A stretch of DNA of 64,000 nucleotides from Streptomyces sp. Y2F8-2. GTDB taxonomy: Bacteria > Actinomycetota > Actinomycetes > Streptomycetales > Streptomycetaceae. Under the pieces are notes generated by a model. The model searched no databases and was not told where the DNA came from. It was given only the letters and a program-made list of their open reading frames with translations. The position numbers were made by a program, and so were the translations under genes. Of this stretch, positions 32,711-40,309 are shown piece by piece (positions within the stretch are counted from its first letter, which is position 1; each line of letters starts with the position of its first letter). The stretch lies in the NCBI RefSeq assembly GCF_014905555.1, contig NZ_BNGS01000002.1, positions 558,001 through 622,000 of the forward strand. Direction: 5' to 3'.

Positions 32711-34123
32711 TCATGTTCCGCGCGTCCACTGCTGGTTGGTGCCTCTGTTGCAGGTGTAGGTGATGATCGCTGCGGAGTCGGCGGTGGACGCGCCGGACAC
32801 GTCCAGGCACTCGCCGGTCGCCCGGGACTTGATGGTCACGTAGGAGCCCGTGGTGGTCACCGACCACTGCTGGCCGGTCGCGGAGGCGTTGCAGTTCTCC
32901 TGGGTGACGTTGCTCGGGTTCTCCTGCACGCACAGGGAGCTGTGACGCGCCATCAGCTGGTAGTAGCCGCTGCCGACGGACTTGAACCAGAACCTCTGGT
33001 TGGTGCCGCCGTTGCAGTCGTACTGCTTGATCTGGGCGCCCTGCCACAGCGACTGGCCGGTCACGTCGGCGCATCTGCCGCTGTGCCGGGCGATCAGCGT
33101 GTTGTACGTGGCGCTGGTGCCGCCGATCGTCCCGGCGGCCGTGTCGACGGTGATCTCCGGGTACCAGGACATGGACATCGAGGTGGAGGTGGGGAAGGTC
33201 AGCGGCAGCCAGACGTACCGCGAGTCGTCGACCGTGCCGCCGAAGGAGTCGCCCCAGCGGTCGCCCATGTAGAGGTATGAGGTGCCGGACGTGCCCTGGA
33301 CCGGGAGGACGTACGCGGTCTGCGAGCCGTAGGCCGTGGAGTCGCCGACGTTCGTCATGGCCGTCCAGGGCCCGGCGAGGCCGGTGGCGGTGGCGTACTG
33401 CTGCTGGTTGGGGCTCCAGCCGGTGGCGCCGGAGGTCAGCATGAAGTAGACGCCGCCCCGCTTGAACAGCGCGGGGGCCTCGCGGTGGCCGCCCGGCCAG
33501 GGGTTGGCGACCAGGCTCGCGATGCCGGTGTAGTCGGCGGTGAGCTTGTAGATGTGCAGGTCGTAGTTCTCGTTGGCGGCCGAGACCATGTAGCCGGTGC
33601 CGTCGGTGTCGACGAACGTCGTCAGGTCGCGGGACATGTACTGGCCGAGCGGGCGGAAGCTGCCGCGGTAGGTGTAGGCGCCGTCGACCGTGCTCGAGAC
33701 GGCGACGGCGGCGCGGGCCTCGCTGTAGTCCGTGCCGTTCTCCTTGTGCATCCACATCACGAACGTGCCGGTGGCCGCGTTGTACATGACCTTCGGCCGC
33801 TCGATGTACGCCGTCCGGAGCTCGGAGGCGCTCGACCGGGTCAGGACCTGGCCGCGGAACTCCCAGTTCTTCAGGTCGGTGGAGCGGTAGGCGTCCACCG
33901 ACTTGAAGGTGTTGTCGGAGTTGCGGTCCTCGCCGAACCAGTAGTAGTAGCCGCCGACCTTGATGACTCCGCCGCCGTGCGCGTGCAGGGGGTTGCCCGA
34001 CGTGTCCGTGAACTGGACGCCGTTGGTGACGGTCTGGGCCGCCGCCCGGGCGGAACCGGCGGTGGCGAGGGCGCCGGCCAGCGCCAGGCAGCAGGCCAGG
34101 AGGATCGCGTACGCGCGCCTCAT
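32711..34123 (-). CDS. secreted GH43 glycosidase with CBM13 (ricin-B) domain
   Basis: 470 residues with a cleavable signal peptide (MRRAYAILLACCLALAGALA, cut near ARA). The five-bladed catalytic domain starts LHAHGGGVIKVGGYYYWFGE and includes RPKVMYNAATGTFVMWMHKE and HREAPALFKRGGVYFMLTSG, resembling the GH43_24-type exo-beta-1,3-galactanases. The C-terminal 130 residues are a ricin-type lectin with three Q-x-W-like repeats (NQRFW, GQQWS, NQQWT). It should attack galactan side chains of pectin or arabinogalactan. ATG 34123 starts one base after the preceding GH43 stop, with GGGAGG 9 nt upstream, so the two GH43 genes form an operon. Confidence 0.88.
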   Translation of the reverse strand: MRRAYAILLACCLALAGALATAGSARAAAQTVTNGVQFTDTSGNPLHAHGGGVIKVGGYYYWFGEDRNSDNTFKSVDAYRSTDLKNWEFRGQVLTRSSASELRTAYIERPKVMYNAATGTFVMWMHKENGTDYSEARAAVAVSSTVDGAYTYRGSFRPLGQYMSRDLTTFVDTDGTGYMVSAANENYDLHIYKLTADYTGIASLVANPWPGGHREAPALFKRGGVYFMLTSGATGWSPNQQQYATATGLAGPWTAMTNVGDSTAYGSQTAYVLPVQGTSGTSYLYMGDRWGDSFGGTVDDSRYVWLPLTFPTSTSMSMSWYPEITVDTAAGTIGGTSATYNTLIARHSGRCADVTGQSLWQGAQIKQYDCNGGTNQRFWFKSVGSGYYQLMARHSSLCVQENPSNVTQENCNASATGQQWSVTTTGSYVTIKSRATGECLDVSGASTADSAAIITYTCNRGTNQQWTRGT

Positions 34124-34124
34124 C

Positions 34125-35285
34125 TCATGCGCCTCCCGTCGTCGCGGTGTCGGCGACCGGGACGCCGAAGTCGGGCGTGCCGTCCGGCTTCCAGCCGAGC
34201 TTCTGGACGCGGGTGTGGCGGTTGGGGTCGTTCAGGGGATCGCCGGTGATCTCCTTGTACTGGCGGGCGTGGTAGACGAGTACGTCGGTGCGGCCGTCCT
34301 CGGCGACGGTGAAGCAGTTGTGGCCCGGGCCGTACTGCTTGGTGGTGTCGTTGCTGGTGAAGACGGGCGTCGGGGACTTGGACCAGCTCGCGGGGTCCAT
34401 GAGGTCGCTGTCGGCGTCGGCGGTGAGCAGGCCGATGCAGTAGTGGTGGTCGGTGGCGCTCGCGGAGTAGGTCAGGAAGACGCGGCCGTTGCGCTGGAGC
34501 ACGTAGGGGCCTTCGTTGACCTTGAAGCCGACGCACTCCCAGTCGTACTCGGGTGTGGACAGCCGGATCTGAGGTCCTGTCAGCGTCCAGGGGTTCACCA
34601 TCGCGGACAGCCAGACAGCGGTGTTGTTGTCCATGCCGGGCTCGTGCTGGGCCCAGGCGAGGTAGCGGGTGCCGGTTGGGGTCTCCCCTGCTCGAGCGGA
34701 GTCGAGAGCTTGGGGAAGGGTGAAGGTGGTGGCGTCGAGCGAGAAGGTCTCCCAGGCGGTCTTGATCTGCCCCTTCTCCACCCAGGTGCCCTTGAACGGG
34801 TTGGGGTTGCTGTTCTCCAGCACCCAGATGCGGATCTTCCACACGTCCTCGGAGGGCGCGGAGGCGAAGTAGATGTACCACTTGCCGCCGATGCGGTGCA
34901 GCTCGGGCGCCCAGATGTGCGCGGCCATGTCGCCGGTGGGATGGGCCCGCCAGATGACGGACTCGGCGGCCGTGGTGAGGCCGTTGATCGTGCGGGAGCG
35001 GCGCAGGATGATCCGGTCGTACTCGGGGACGGTGGCCGTGAAGTAGTAGAAGCCGTCGGTGTGGCGGTGGATGTGGGGGTCGGCGCGCTGCTTGACGAGC
35101 GGGTTCACGTACGGGGCTGCTTTCGGCGCTTCGGCGGGTGCGGCCGGTGTGGCGTGAGTGGTCGGGGTGGCCGGGGTGGCCGCCTCGGCCACACCGGAGA
35201 CCGCGGTCAGGGCGCCCGCGGCCAGGGCGCTCTTCAACATCAGTCTGCGGTTCGGGGCTTCGGGCAGGTCGGGGTCGCGGCTCAT
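34125..35285 (-). CDS. secreted GH43 family arabinosidase-like hydrolase
   Basis: 386 residues. A Tat-like signal is visible (NRRLMLKSALAAGALTAVSG). The beta-propeller begins VKQRADPHIHRHTDGFYYFT, containing the catalytic-base Asp near residue 76, with ERNG-type Glu region WECVGFKVNEGPYVLQ holding the likely acid Glu near residue 240. The family removes arabinose or xylose from plant glycans. Residues about 188-202 (LPQALDSARAGETPT) are encoded by an inserted intergenic-type repeat. ATG 35285 has GGAGAGG upstream. Confidence 0.87.
   Translation of the reverse strand: MSRDPDLPEAPNRRLMLKSALAAGALTAVSGVAEAATPATPTTHATPAAPAEAPKAAPYVNPLVKQRADPHIHRHTDGFYYFTATVPEYDRIILRRSRTINGLTTAAESVIWRAHPTGDMAAHIWAPELHRIGGKWYIYFASAPSEDVWKIRIWVLENSNPNPFKGTWVEKGQIKTAWETFSLDATTFTLPQALDSARAGETPTGTRYLAWAQHEPGMDNNTAVWLSAMVNPWTLTGPQIRLSTPEYDWECVGFKVNEGPYVLQRNGRVFLTYSASATDHHYCIGLLTADADSDLMDPASWSKSPTPVFTSNDTTKQYGPGHNCFTVAEDGRTDVLVYHARQYKEITGDPLNDPNRHTRVQKLGWKPDGTPDFGVPVADTATTGGA
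34680..34719. repeat. Streptomyces-type palindromic repeat inside the GH43 gene
   Basis: The 40-bp segment contains CCCCTGCTCGAGCGGAG followed by TCGAGAGCTTGGGG, a stem-loop with paired CTCGA/TCGAG and CCCC/GGGG arms. This sequence is recognisable as a common short intergenic hairpin of streptomycetes. Here it is in frame within coding sequence and adds about 13 residues. Confidence 0.7.
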
Positions 35286-35332
35286 GCGGACTCGCCTCTC
35301 CGGGTGGGGGGAAACGGGGAACGGGGATGCGG

Positions 35333-35369
35333 TGCAGTGCACGTGCGGCGTTCGAAATCTCGCACTGCA
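35333..35369. promoter_or_regulatory. dyad TGCAGTGC-n21-GCACTGCA upstream of the GH43 operon
   Basis: Perfect 8-bp arms, 48 bp upstream of the GH43 start. It may form an mRNA stem or a protein-binding site; no assignment is possible. Confidence 0.35.
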
Positions 35370-35437
35370 TCTGTCATTCCGAACGTGAAGGTAAAGGTGT
35401 GGTACCGGGAGGTCAACGGGTCCGAAGCGACGAGCCC

Positions 35438-35450
35438 GAAACCGCTTGCC
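35438..35450. promoter_or_regulatory. LacI-type operator variant (GAAACCGCTTGCC)
   Basis: Differs by one base from the 13-bp GAAAGCGCTTGCC core at 50172-50184. It sits between the divergent GH43 operon and the surface-protein gene, where it could control both. Confidence 0.55.
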
Positions 35451-35491
35451 GTTTTCTGTTATCGACAGCCCCGTCCAGGCGTCCCCCATCC

Positions 35492-37615
35492 GTGCACAGC
35501 CATACCCGAAGAACCGCAGCGGCCGTCGGCGTCCTCGTCGCGATCGCTCTCACACTGACCGCTCCCCCCGCCTCCGCGTCCGGGCCGCGGGACGTCACCG
35601 CGGACGTGCTCGCCGGCCGGGACGTGACGCTCGCCGGTGACACGGTGGTGACCGTGCCGGGCGGGACGACCACCTACGGCGGGGTGTTCCGCGGCGAGGG
35701 CACGCTCACCGTGCGCGGCAGCGGAACGCTGATCCTCACGAAGGACAGCGACTTCACCCTGCCCACCTCCCGGCGACGGCAGCGCGTCACGACCCAGGGC
35801 GGCAACCACCCGTACACCACGGTGACGAACCCCGACCCGCCCGCGGTCACGGTGGAGCGCGGTGCCACGCTGCAGTACGGCACGGGCGGCGGCAGCGGCC
35901 TGATCGGCCACTTCCCGTACAACACCCCTGGTTACCAGCTCAATCAACTGAACATCCGGGTGGACGGCACTCTGCGCCTGTCCCTGACCCGGACCTTCAA
36001 CCTCGGCACCATCAGCGGCGCGGGCCTGGTCACCCAGCCCCGGAACATGTGGGGCACCCTCGACCTGGCCGGAACGCACCCGTTCTCCGGTGTCATCGAC
36101 AACGGCACCGGCACGGCGGCCGGCCGCCCCGAGTTCCCCGTCGCGCTGCCGAACGCCCGGGCGATCCTCAACCAGGGCTCCTGGATCATCGACACCCCGC
36201 TGAACCAGACGATCACTTTGCGCCAGGACTTCTACCAGCGGGAGTACGGCAGCGATGTCAACCTCCACTCACGGCCGGGCAGCAAGGTGGTCCTCACCGG
36301 CCAGTACAGCCACAGCGACGAGGGCGGCGACACGAACCCCTCGCTCAGCGACCCCGACCTCAACTGGCGACTGCTGCCCCACCAGGTGAACAAACGCGGC
36401 ACCAACATCGAGGGCGCAAACGTCCAGTGGGGCGACGGCACCACGCACCGGATCTTCATGCCGGGCACGAAGGACACCGTCTACATCAACCTGCACGAGG
36501 CGAGCGGCCGACGCTCGCTGCTCACCTTCGACTACAACGGCCCGGTGACGCTGGGCGCCCCCATCGGCGGCGGCCGGTACCACGACACGCTGGCCGCGCC
36601 GGGCGCCGGGGACGTCGTCATCGCGGGGACGCGCGGCAACGACGTCACCTTCGCCGCCCGCCAGTACTACGACGGGTCGACGACCGTCGAGAAGGGGGCG
36701 GTGCTGCGGCTGGGCTCGGGGAAGCCGGGTGGGGACGGTTCACTGATGACCGGCACCGCGCGGACACGGATCGTGGACGACGGCACGCTGGTCGTCCGCA
36801 ACACCTCGACGCCCGTGTCGCTGTCCGGGATCGGCGGCAGCGGCTCGCTGGTGCAGTCGGGTGCCGCGACGACCACGCTGACCGGGGACGCGGTCACCTA
36901 CACGGGCACGACGACCGTCACCCAGGGCACCCTGGCCCTGCGCGGCGGCGCAACACTCGCCCACAGCCGCGCGATCCGGCTCACGACGACGGGCGCACGG
37001 CTCGACCCGGGCCCGGCGGGCCTGCGTTTGGCGACCACGCTGACGGGTCGGGGCACGGTACGCGGGTCGGTGACGAACGACGGCACATCGACGGGCGGGC
37101 TCACGGTGACGGGTGACTACACGCAGCACGCCGGCGGTCAACTGGTGCTTCGTGACGCCCCTTTGAAAGTGGCGGGCGAGGTCCGGCTGGCCGGTGAGCT
37201 CGACCTGTCGGACGCCGGATCACCGTCGGCCCGGCAGATCACCGTCCTGGACCACCAGGGCCGCACGAAGACCGTCGGCACGTTCACGGACCTGCCGGAA
37301 GGGACGGAGGTGAGACTCGCCGACACCACCTACCGCATCAGCTACCAGGGCGGCGACGGCAACGACGTCGTCCTGACCGCCGTCGGCGCCACCCGGTCCG
37401 CCCAGGCGCTGACCGCGTCCGGCGCGCCGGACGACCCGCGGGCCGCGAACACCTCGGAGGGCGGCTCACTGGCGTGGTGGCCGGGGTACGCGCTGGGGGT
37501 GGCGATGGTGGCGGGGCTGCTGGTCCCGGCGATCCTCCGCGAGCGCAGCCGCGGCGCCCGAGCGAGCACACGAGAGGGCGGCGGACGCCAGGGCGGACGG
37601 CACGCGGCTCGATGA
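35492..37615 (+). CDS. secreted beta-helix protein with autotransporter-like repeats and C-terminal membrane anchor
   Basis: 707 residues from GTG 35492. The signal peptide is a basic HTRRTAAAVGVLVAIALT stretch ending near PASAS. The body is rich in short beta repeats of the autotransporter-associated type, for example TTTYGGVFRGEGTLTVRGSG, FNLGTISGAGLVTQPRN, and TTTVTQGTLALRGGATL near residue 475. The end has one hydrophobic helix (WWPGYALGVAMVAGLLVPAI) and a basic tail, so it should sit on the cell surface. No Shine-Dalgarno is visible and the start is uncertain. Placement beside pectin enzymes suggests binding or cleavage of a plant polysaccharide; a lyase function of its right-handed helix is possible but no catalytic set was recognised. 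Confidence 0.75.
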   Translation: MHSHTRRTAAAVGVLVAIALTLTAPPASASGPRDVTADVLAGRDVTLAGDTVVTVPGGTTTYGGVFRGEGTLTVRGSGTLILTKDSDFTLPTSRRRQRVTTQGGNHPYTTVTNPDPPAVTVERGATLQYGTGGGSGLIGHFPYNTPGYQLNQLNIRVDGTLRLSLTRTFNLGTISGAGLVTQPRNMWGTLDLAGTHPFSGVIDNGTGTAAGRPEFPVALPNARAILNQGSWIIDTPLNQTITLRQDFYQREYGSDVNLHSRPGSKVVLTGQYSHSDEGGDTNPSLSDPDLNWRLLPHQVNKRGTNIEGANVQWGDGTTHRIFMPGTKDTVYINLHEASGRRSLLTFDYNGPVTLGAPIGGGRYHDTLAAPGAGDVVIAGTRGNDVTFAARQYYDGSTTVEKGAVLRLGSGKPGGDGSLMTGTARTRIVDDGTLVVRNTSTPVSLSGIGGSGSLVQSGAATTTLTGDAVTYTGTTTVTQGTLALRGGATLAHSRAIRLTTTGARLDPGPAGLRLATTLTGRGTVRGSVTNDGTSTGGLTVTGDYTQHAGGQLVLRDAPLKVAGEVRLAGELDLSDAGSPSARQITVLDHQGRTKTVGTFTDLPEGTEVRLADTTYRISYQGGDGNDVVLTAVGATRSAQALTASGAPDDPRAANTSEGGSLAWWPGYALGVAMVAGLLVPAILRERSRGARASTREGGGRQGGRHAAR

Positions 37616-37634
37616 CGGGGGGACGGGTGCCCTC

Positions 37635-37662
37635 GGTACTGGTGGCCAGTTCCACCGGTACC
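37635..37662 (+). terminator. hairpin after the surface-protein gene
   Basis: GGTACTGGTGG and CCACCGGTACC pair with one mismatch across a 6-nt loop, 20 bp after the stop. The rest of the gap up to 37799 shows no gene. Confidence 0.55.
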
Positions 37663-37799
37663 GACCGCATCTGTTCGAGCGCCCCGGTGAGGCCCGGCCG
37701 CGGTCCGGCGTGCCGCCGCGCATGCCCGCCGCGGTGGCGGGTACGCCCCCTCCCGTACGGGGCGTCGCGGAAGCGGCCGAAGAGCGAGGGGTGTCGGAA

Positions 37800-38174
37800 G
37801 TGATTCGAAAGCTGCAGGCGGTCGCGCTGGACTGCGCCGACCCGGTACGGCTTGCGGAGTTCTACGCGAATCTGCTCGGTGGCCGGGTGGTCACGGACCC
37901 GGAGGAGACCGACTGGGTCGAGGTGCACGGGTTCGAGGGGACGCCACTGGCCTGCCAGCGCGTGGACGGCTACCGACCGCCCGAATGGCCCGGCCAGGAG
38001 CGCCCGCAACAGCTCCACCTGGACTTCGACGTGGACGATCTCGAGGGAGAGGAGAAGCGGGCGCTCGCCCTCGGTGCGACCGTGCTGGAGCGGACGGACC
38101 AGCTCCGCCCGGGTGCCAACTGGCGGATCTACGCGGACCCGGCCGGCCATCCGTTCTGCCTCTGCCTCCACTGA
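37800..38174 (+). CDS. VOC-family (glyoxalase-like) protein
   Basis: 124 residues, two beta-alpha-beta3 modules: LQAVALDCADPVRLAEFYAN at the start, HLDFDVDDLEGEEKRALALG in the second half and DPAGHPFCLCLH at the end. The metal-site pattern of true glyoxalases is only partly kept. GTG 37800 is 8 nt after GAGGGG; GTG 37791 and longer starts are possible. Small VOC proteins act in detoxification, antibiotic sequestration or dioxygenase chemistry; which applies here is unknown. Confidence 0.8.
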   Translation: MIRKLQAVALDCADPVRLAEFYANLLGGRVVTDPEETDWVEVHGFEGTPLACQRVDGYRPPEWPGQERPQQLHLDFDVDDLEGEEKRALALGATVLERTDQLRPGANWRIYADPAGHPFCLCLH

Positions 38175-38278
38175 GTCCAGGGCCCACTGTCCCGGCTCAT
38201 GGGCCGGCGCCGCCGCACCGACTGCGCCGGCCTCCCATTCGTTTGCCGCGGGCCGGCCCGGTCGGATAGGAAGCCTGC

Positions 38279-38815
38279 ATGCTGAAGGGCGACAAGGTCG
38301 GGCTGAGGGCTCGGCACGAGGACGACATCCCGGTCCTGCGGGCCGAGCTCTACGACGACGTGGTCAACTCCTCGCGGGCGGAGAGCGGGCCGTGGCGGCC
38401 GATCGCGCCGGGCTCGAAGGACCCGCGGCTCGTGGTGGACGACCAGGAGCAGCGGCTCGTCCAGTTCTCCGTGGTGGAGCTGGACGGCGGCACGCTCGTC
38501 GGCACCGCGACGCTGTGGGGCATCGACAATCACAACCGGTCCGCGCACATCGGGCTGGGGCTGCTGCCGTCCTCGCGCGGCAAGGGCTACGGCACCGACG
38601 TGGTCGCGGTGCTGTGCCACTACGGTTTCGTCGTGCGTGGCCTGCACCGGCTGCAGATCGAGACGCTGTCGGACAACGACGCGATGCTGCGCGCCGCCGA
38701 GCGCAACGGCTTCGTCCGCGAGGGTGTGCTGCGCTCCTCGGCCTGGGTGATGGGCGAGTTCCTCGACGAGGTGCTGCTCGGGCTCCTCGTCCAGGACTGG
38801 AAGCGGGACTCGTGA
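38279..38815 (+). CDS. GNAT acetyltransferase (RimJ/RimL-like)
   Basis: 178 residues with a GNAT fold: start GDKVGLRARHEDDIPVLRAE, acetyl-CoA loop LLPSSRGKGYGTDVVAVLCH near residue 98, and NDAMLRAAERNGFVREGVLR near 135, as in RimJ/RimL N-acetyltransferases. The likely substrate is a protein N-terminus or a small amine. There is no Shine-Dalgarno, and a TAGGAA hexamer ends 6 nt before the ATG, so it may be leaderless. Confidence 0.85.
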   Translation: MLKGDKVGLRARHEDDIPVLRAELYDDVVNSSRAESGPWRPIAPGSKDPRLVVDDQEQRLVQFSVVELDGGTLVGTATLWGIDNHNRSAHIGLGLLPSSRGKGYGTDVVAVLCHYGFVVRGLHRLQIETLSDNDAMLRAAERNGFVREGVLRSSAWVMGEFLDEVLLGLLVQDWKRDS

Positions 38816-38859
38816 CGAACGGCAAGTGGCCCGGCTGAAGCCGCATTCACCCAAGGCGG

Positions 38860-39110
38860 GCCGGCGAGGCGGGCGTCAAGAGCGACCGCAAGGTGATCGA
38901 CGGGGTCCTTGTCCGCGTCGCCCGCCCGGGCGGCGGGCATCCCCGACCCGCCCCGGTCACCTCCGCGGCGACAAGGCGTGCAGCTCCCGCCGCAACGGCC
39001 GCTACCTGCGTGGGCGAGTCGTCGACCACGCCATCCCCGAGCCGAAGGACCAACGGGCCGACCGCGAGCGCCGGGGCAGCACAGGGCCAGAAAACCAGTG
39101 GAACAGCGCC
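38860..39110 (+). pseudogene. remnant of an IS5-type transposase
   Basis: In one frame the DNA reads SDRKVIDGVLVRVA, like the N-terminus of IS5-group transposases. In another frame it reads GHLRGDKACSSRRNGRYLRG and then HAIPEPKDQRADRERRG, like their C-terminal DDE region. The middle of the gene is missing and frames shift between the pieces. Terminal inverted repeats were not found. It lies in the 450-bp gap between the GNAT and DUF1062 genes; the remaining part of the gap shows nothing else. Confidence 0.7.
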
Positions 39111-39268
39111 GCTGTGCGCCATTACCGTGCTGCCGAGCCAAGTCGTCTAGTCAAGGACGTGCCGTTGTACACCCTGTGAGACCTCCCGAGCGCTGATTGG
39201 TCGCGCGTCGCGCCTGTGCGCCGCGCTTCTTTTTGCTGCGGACTTCTCACTGAAACCGGTGTACTTCT

Positions 39269-39817
39269 GTGCTCAATAACTGGGTGGTCGTGCCCACCTG
39301 CCTGCCGCTCGTACTCCGCCGCTGTCACGCGTGCGCGTCCGGGCGCTTCCGGGCCCACGGCAAATTCCGCGTCAACGCGAACCACAAGCTCCTCGACGCC
39401 TGGCTCCTCGTGCTCTGTACCGCTTGCGGGGAAACCGCGAAGCTCTCGGTCCTGGAGCGGGTGAATGTGCGCTCCGTACGACCTGAGCTGCTGGACCGGC
39501 TGCATGACAACGACCCCGGCCTGGCAGCCGAGCTGCTCCAGGATCCGGTCGTGCGGCGCCGTAATCGCATCGCCCTCGACTGGGACAACGCCTGGCGCCT
39601 CGACACCGGCGGATCGGATCACCTGGACCGCGAGGTGATCGACGTCTCGATCCGCTTCGCGGCGCGGATCCCCGTCCGGCCGGTGCGGCTGATCGCTGAA
39701 GGCTGTGGTCTTTCGCGGGCCGAGGTCGAGAGACTGATCACGGAGGGGAAGCTCGTTTCGGCGGTCCGGCTGAGCGGCAGGCTCTCCGGCGACTTCACCT
39801 TCACGCTCAAACGCTGA
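39269..39817 (+). CDS. DUF1062 domain protein
   Basis: 182 residues. The start WVVVPTCLPLVLRRCHACAS and a second cysteine pair in LVLCTACGETAK (residues about 50-53) give two C-x2-C knuckles typical of DUF1062, so a zinc-ribbon-like N-terminal fold is likely. The C-terminal part has a small S4-like helical region (LIAEGCGLSRAEVERLITEG). GTG 39269 is the start that keeps the conserved N-terminus. Function unknown; cytoplasmic. Confidence 0.8.
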   Translation: MLNNWVVVPTCLPLVLRRCHACASGRFRAHGKFRVNANHKLLDAWLLVLCTACGETAKLSVLERVNVRSVRPELLDRLHDNDPGLAAELLQDPVVRRRNRIALDWDNAWRLDTGGSDHLDREVIDVSIRFAARIPVRPVRLIAEGCGLSRAEVERLITEGKLVSAVRLSGRLSGDFTFTLKR

Positions 39818-39827
39818 GCCCTCCGGG

Positions 39828-39869
39828 CCAGGGGCCTGTCCGGCACGATCCGGCCTGACAGGCCCCTGG
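39828..39869 (+). terminator. strong hairpin after the DUF1062 gene
   Basis: CCAGGGGCCTGTC and GACAGGCCCCTGG are perfectly complementary over 13 bp with a 16-nt loop, 11 bp after the stop. Confidence 0.8.
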
Positions 39870-40309
39870 CGGTGCTTCCGGCACCTCGGCTTCCGGGCCG
39901 ATCCGGCGGAGGGTCAGGCGACCCGGGCGCTGCCTCCTGAGCGTGCCGCCCGGGCCACTTCGCGCACGGAGGGCCCGGGAGGGGCTGGATCGTAGCCCGG
40001 CATTCCACATGGTGGGCGATCTGTTCACATACTGGACATGCGAGATCGTCGGTCACCCTGTCGGTCACCGGTGCGAAAACTCCGCTGAGTACCCCGGAGT
40101 GGCTTGCGCATGCCTTCCTCGCGGGCCTTTTTTCGGCGAGCTGAGATGTTTCCGCGACGCTTTGTTCGCCGCAGGCCAAGTGAGTTAACCTGCGACGGAT
40201 TTTCTCATCGCACAGATCCGTGAACTGCGGAAATGCGGCGATGGGGCGGGGCCCGGCGCGGTTCCGAGTCCTCGGGGTGAGGACTCTTGGGGAGCGGAAC
40301 GAGGTGCGC
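39870..40309. other. intergenic region upstream of the hybrid kinase
   Basis: No supported gene. The stretch from about 40000 to 40220 is less GC-rich than its surroundings, as expected of a promoter region, but no convincing -35/-10 pair was found. Open frames here have no family resemblance. Confidence 0.4.

Noticed and set aside
39943..40188. 81-codon frame upstream of the hybrid kinase
   Set aside because: No ribosome site, no family resemblance and atypical residue composition; probably chance in a less GC-rich promoter region.
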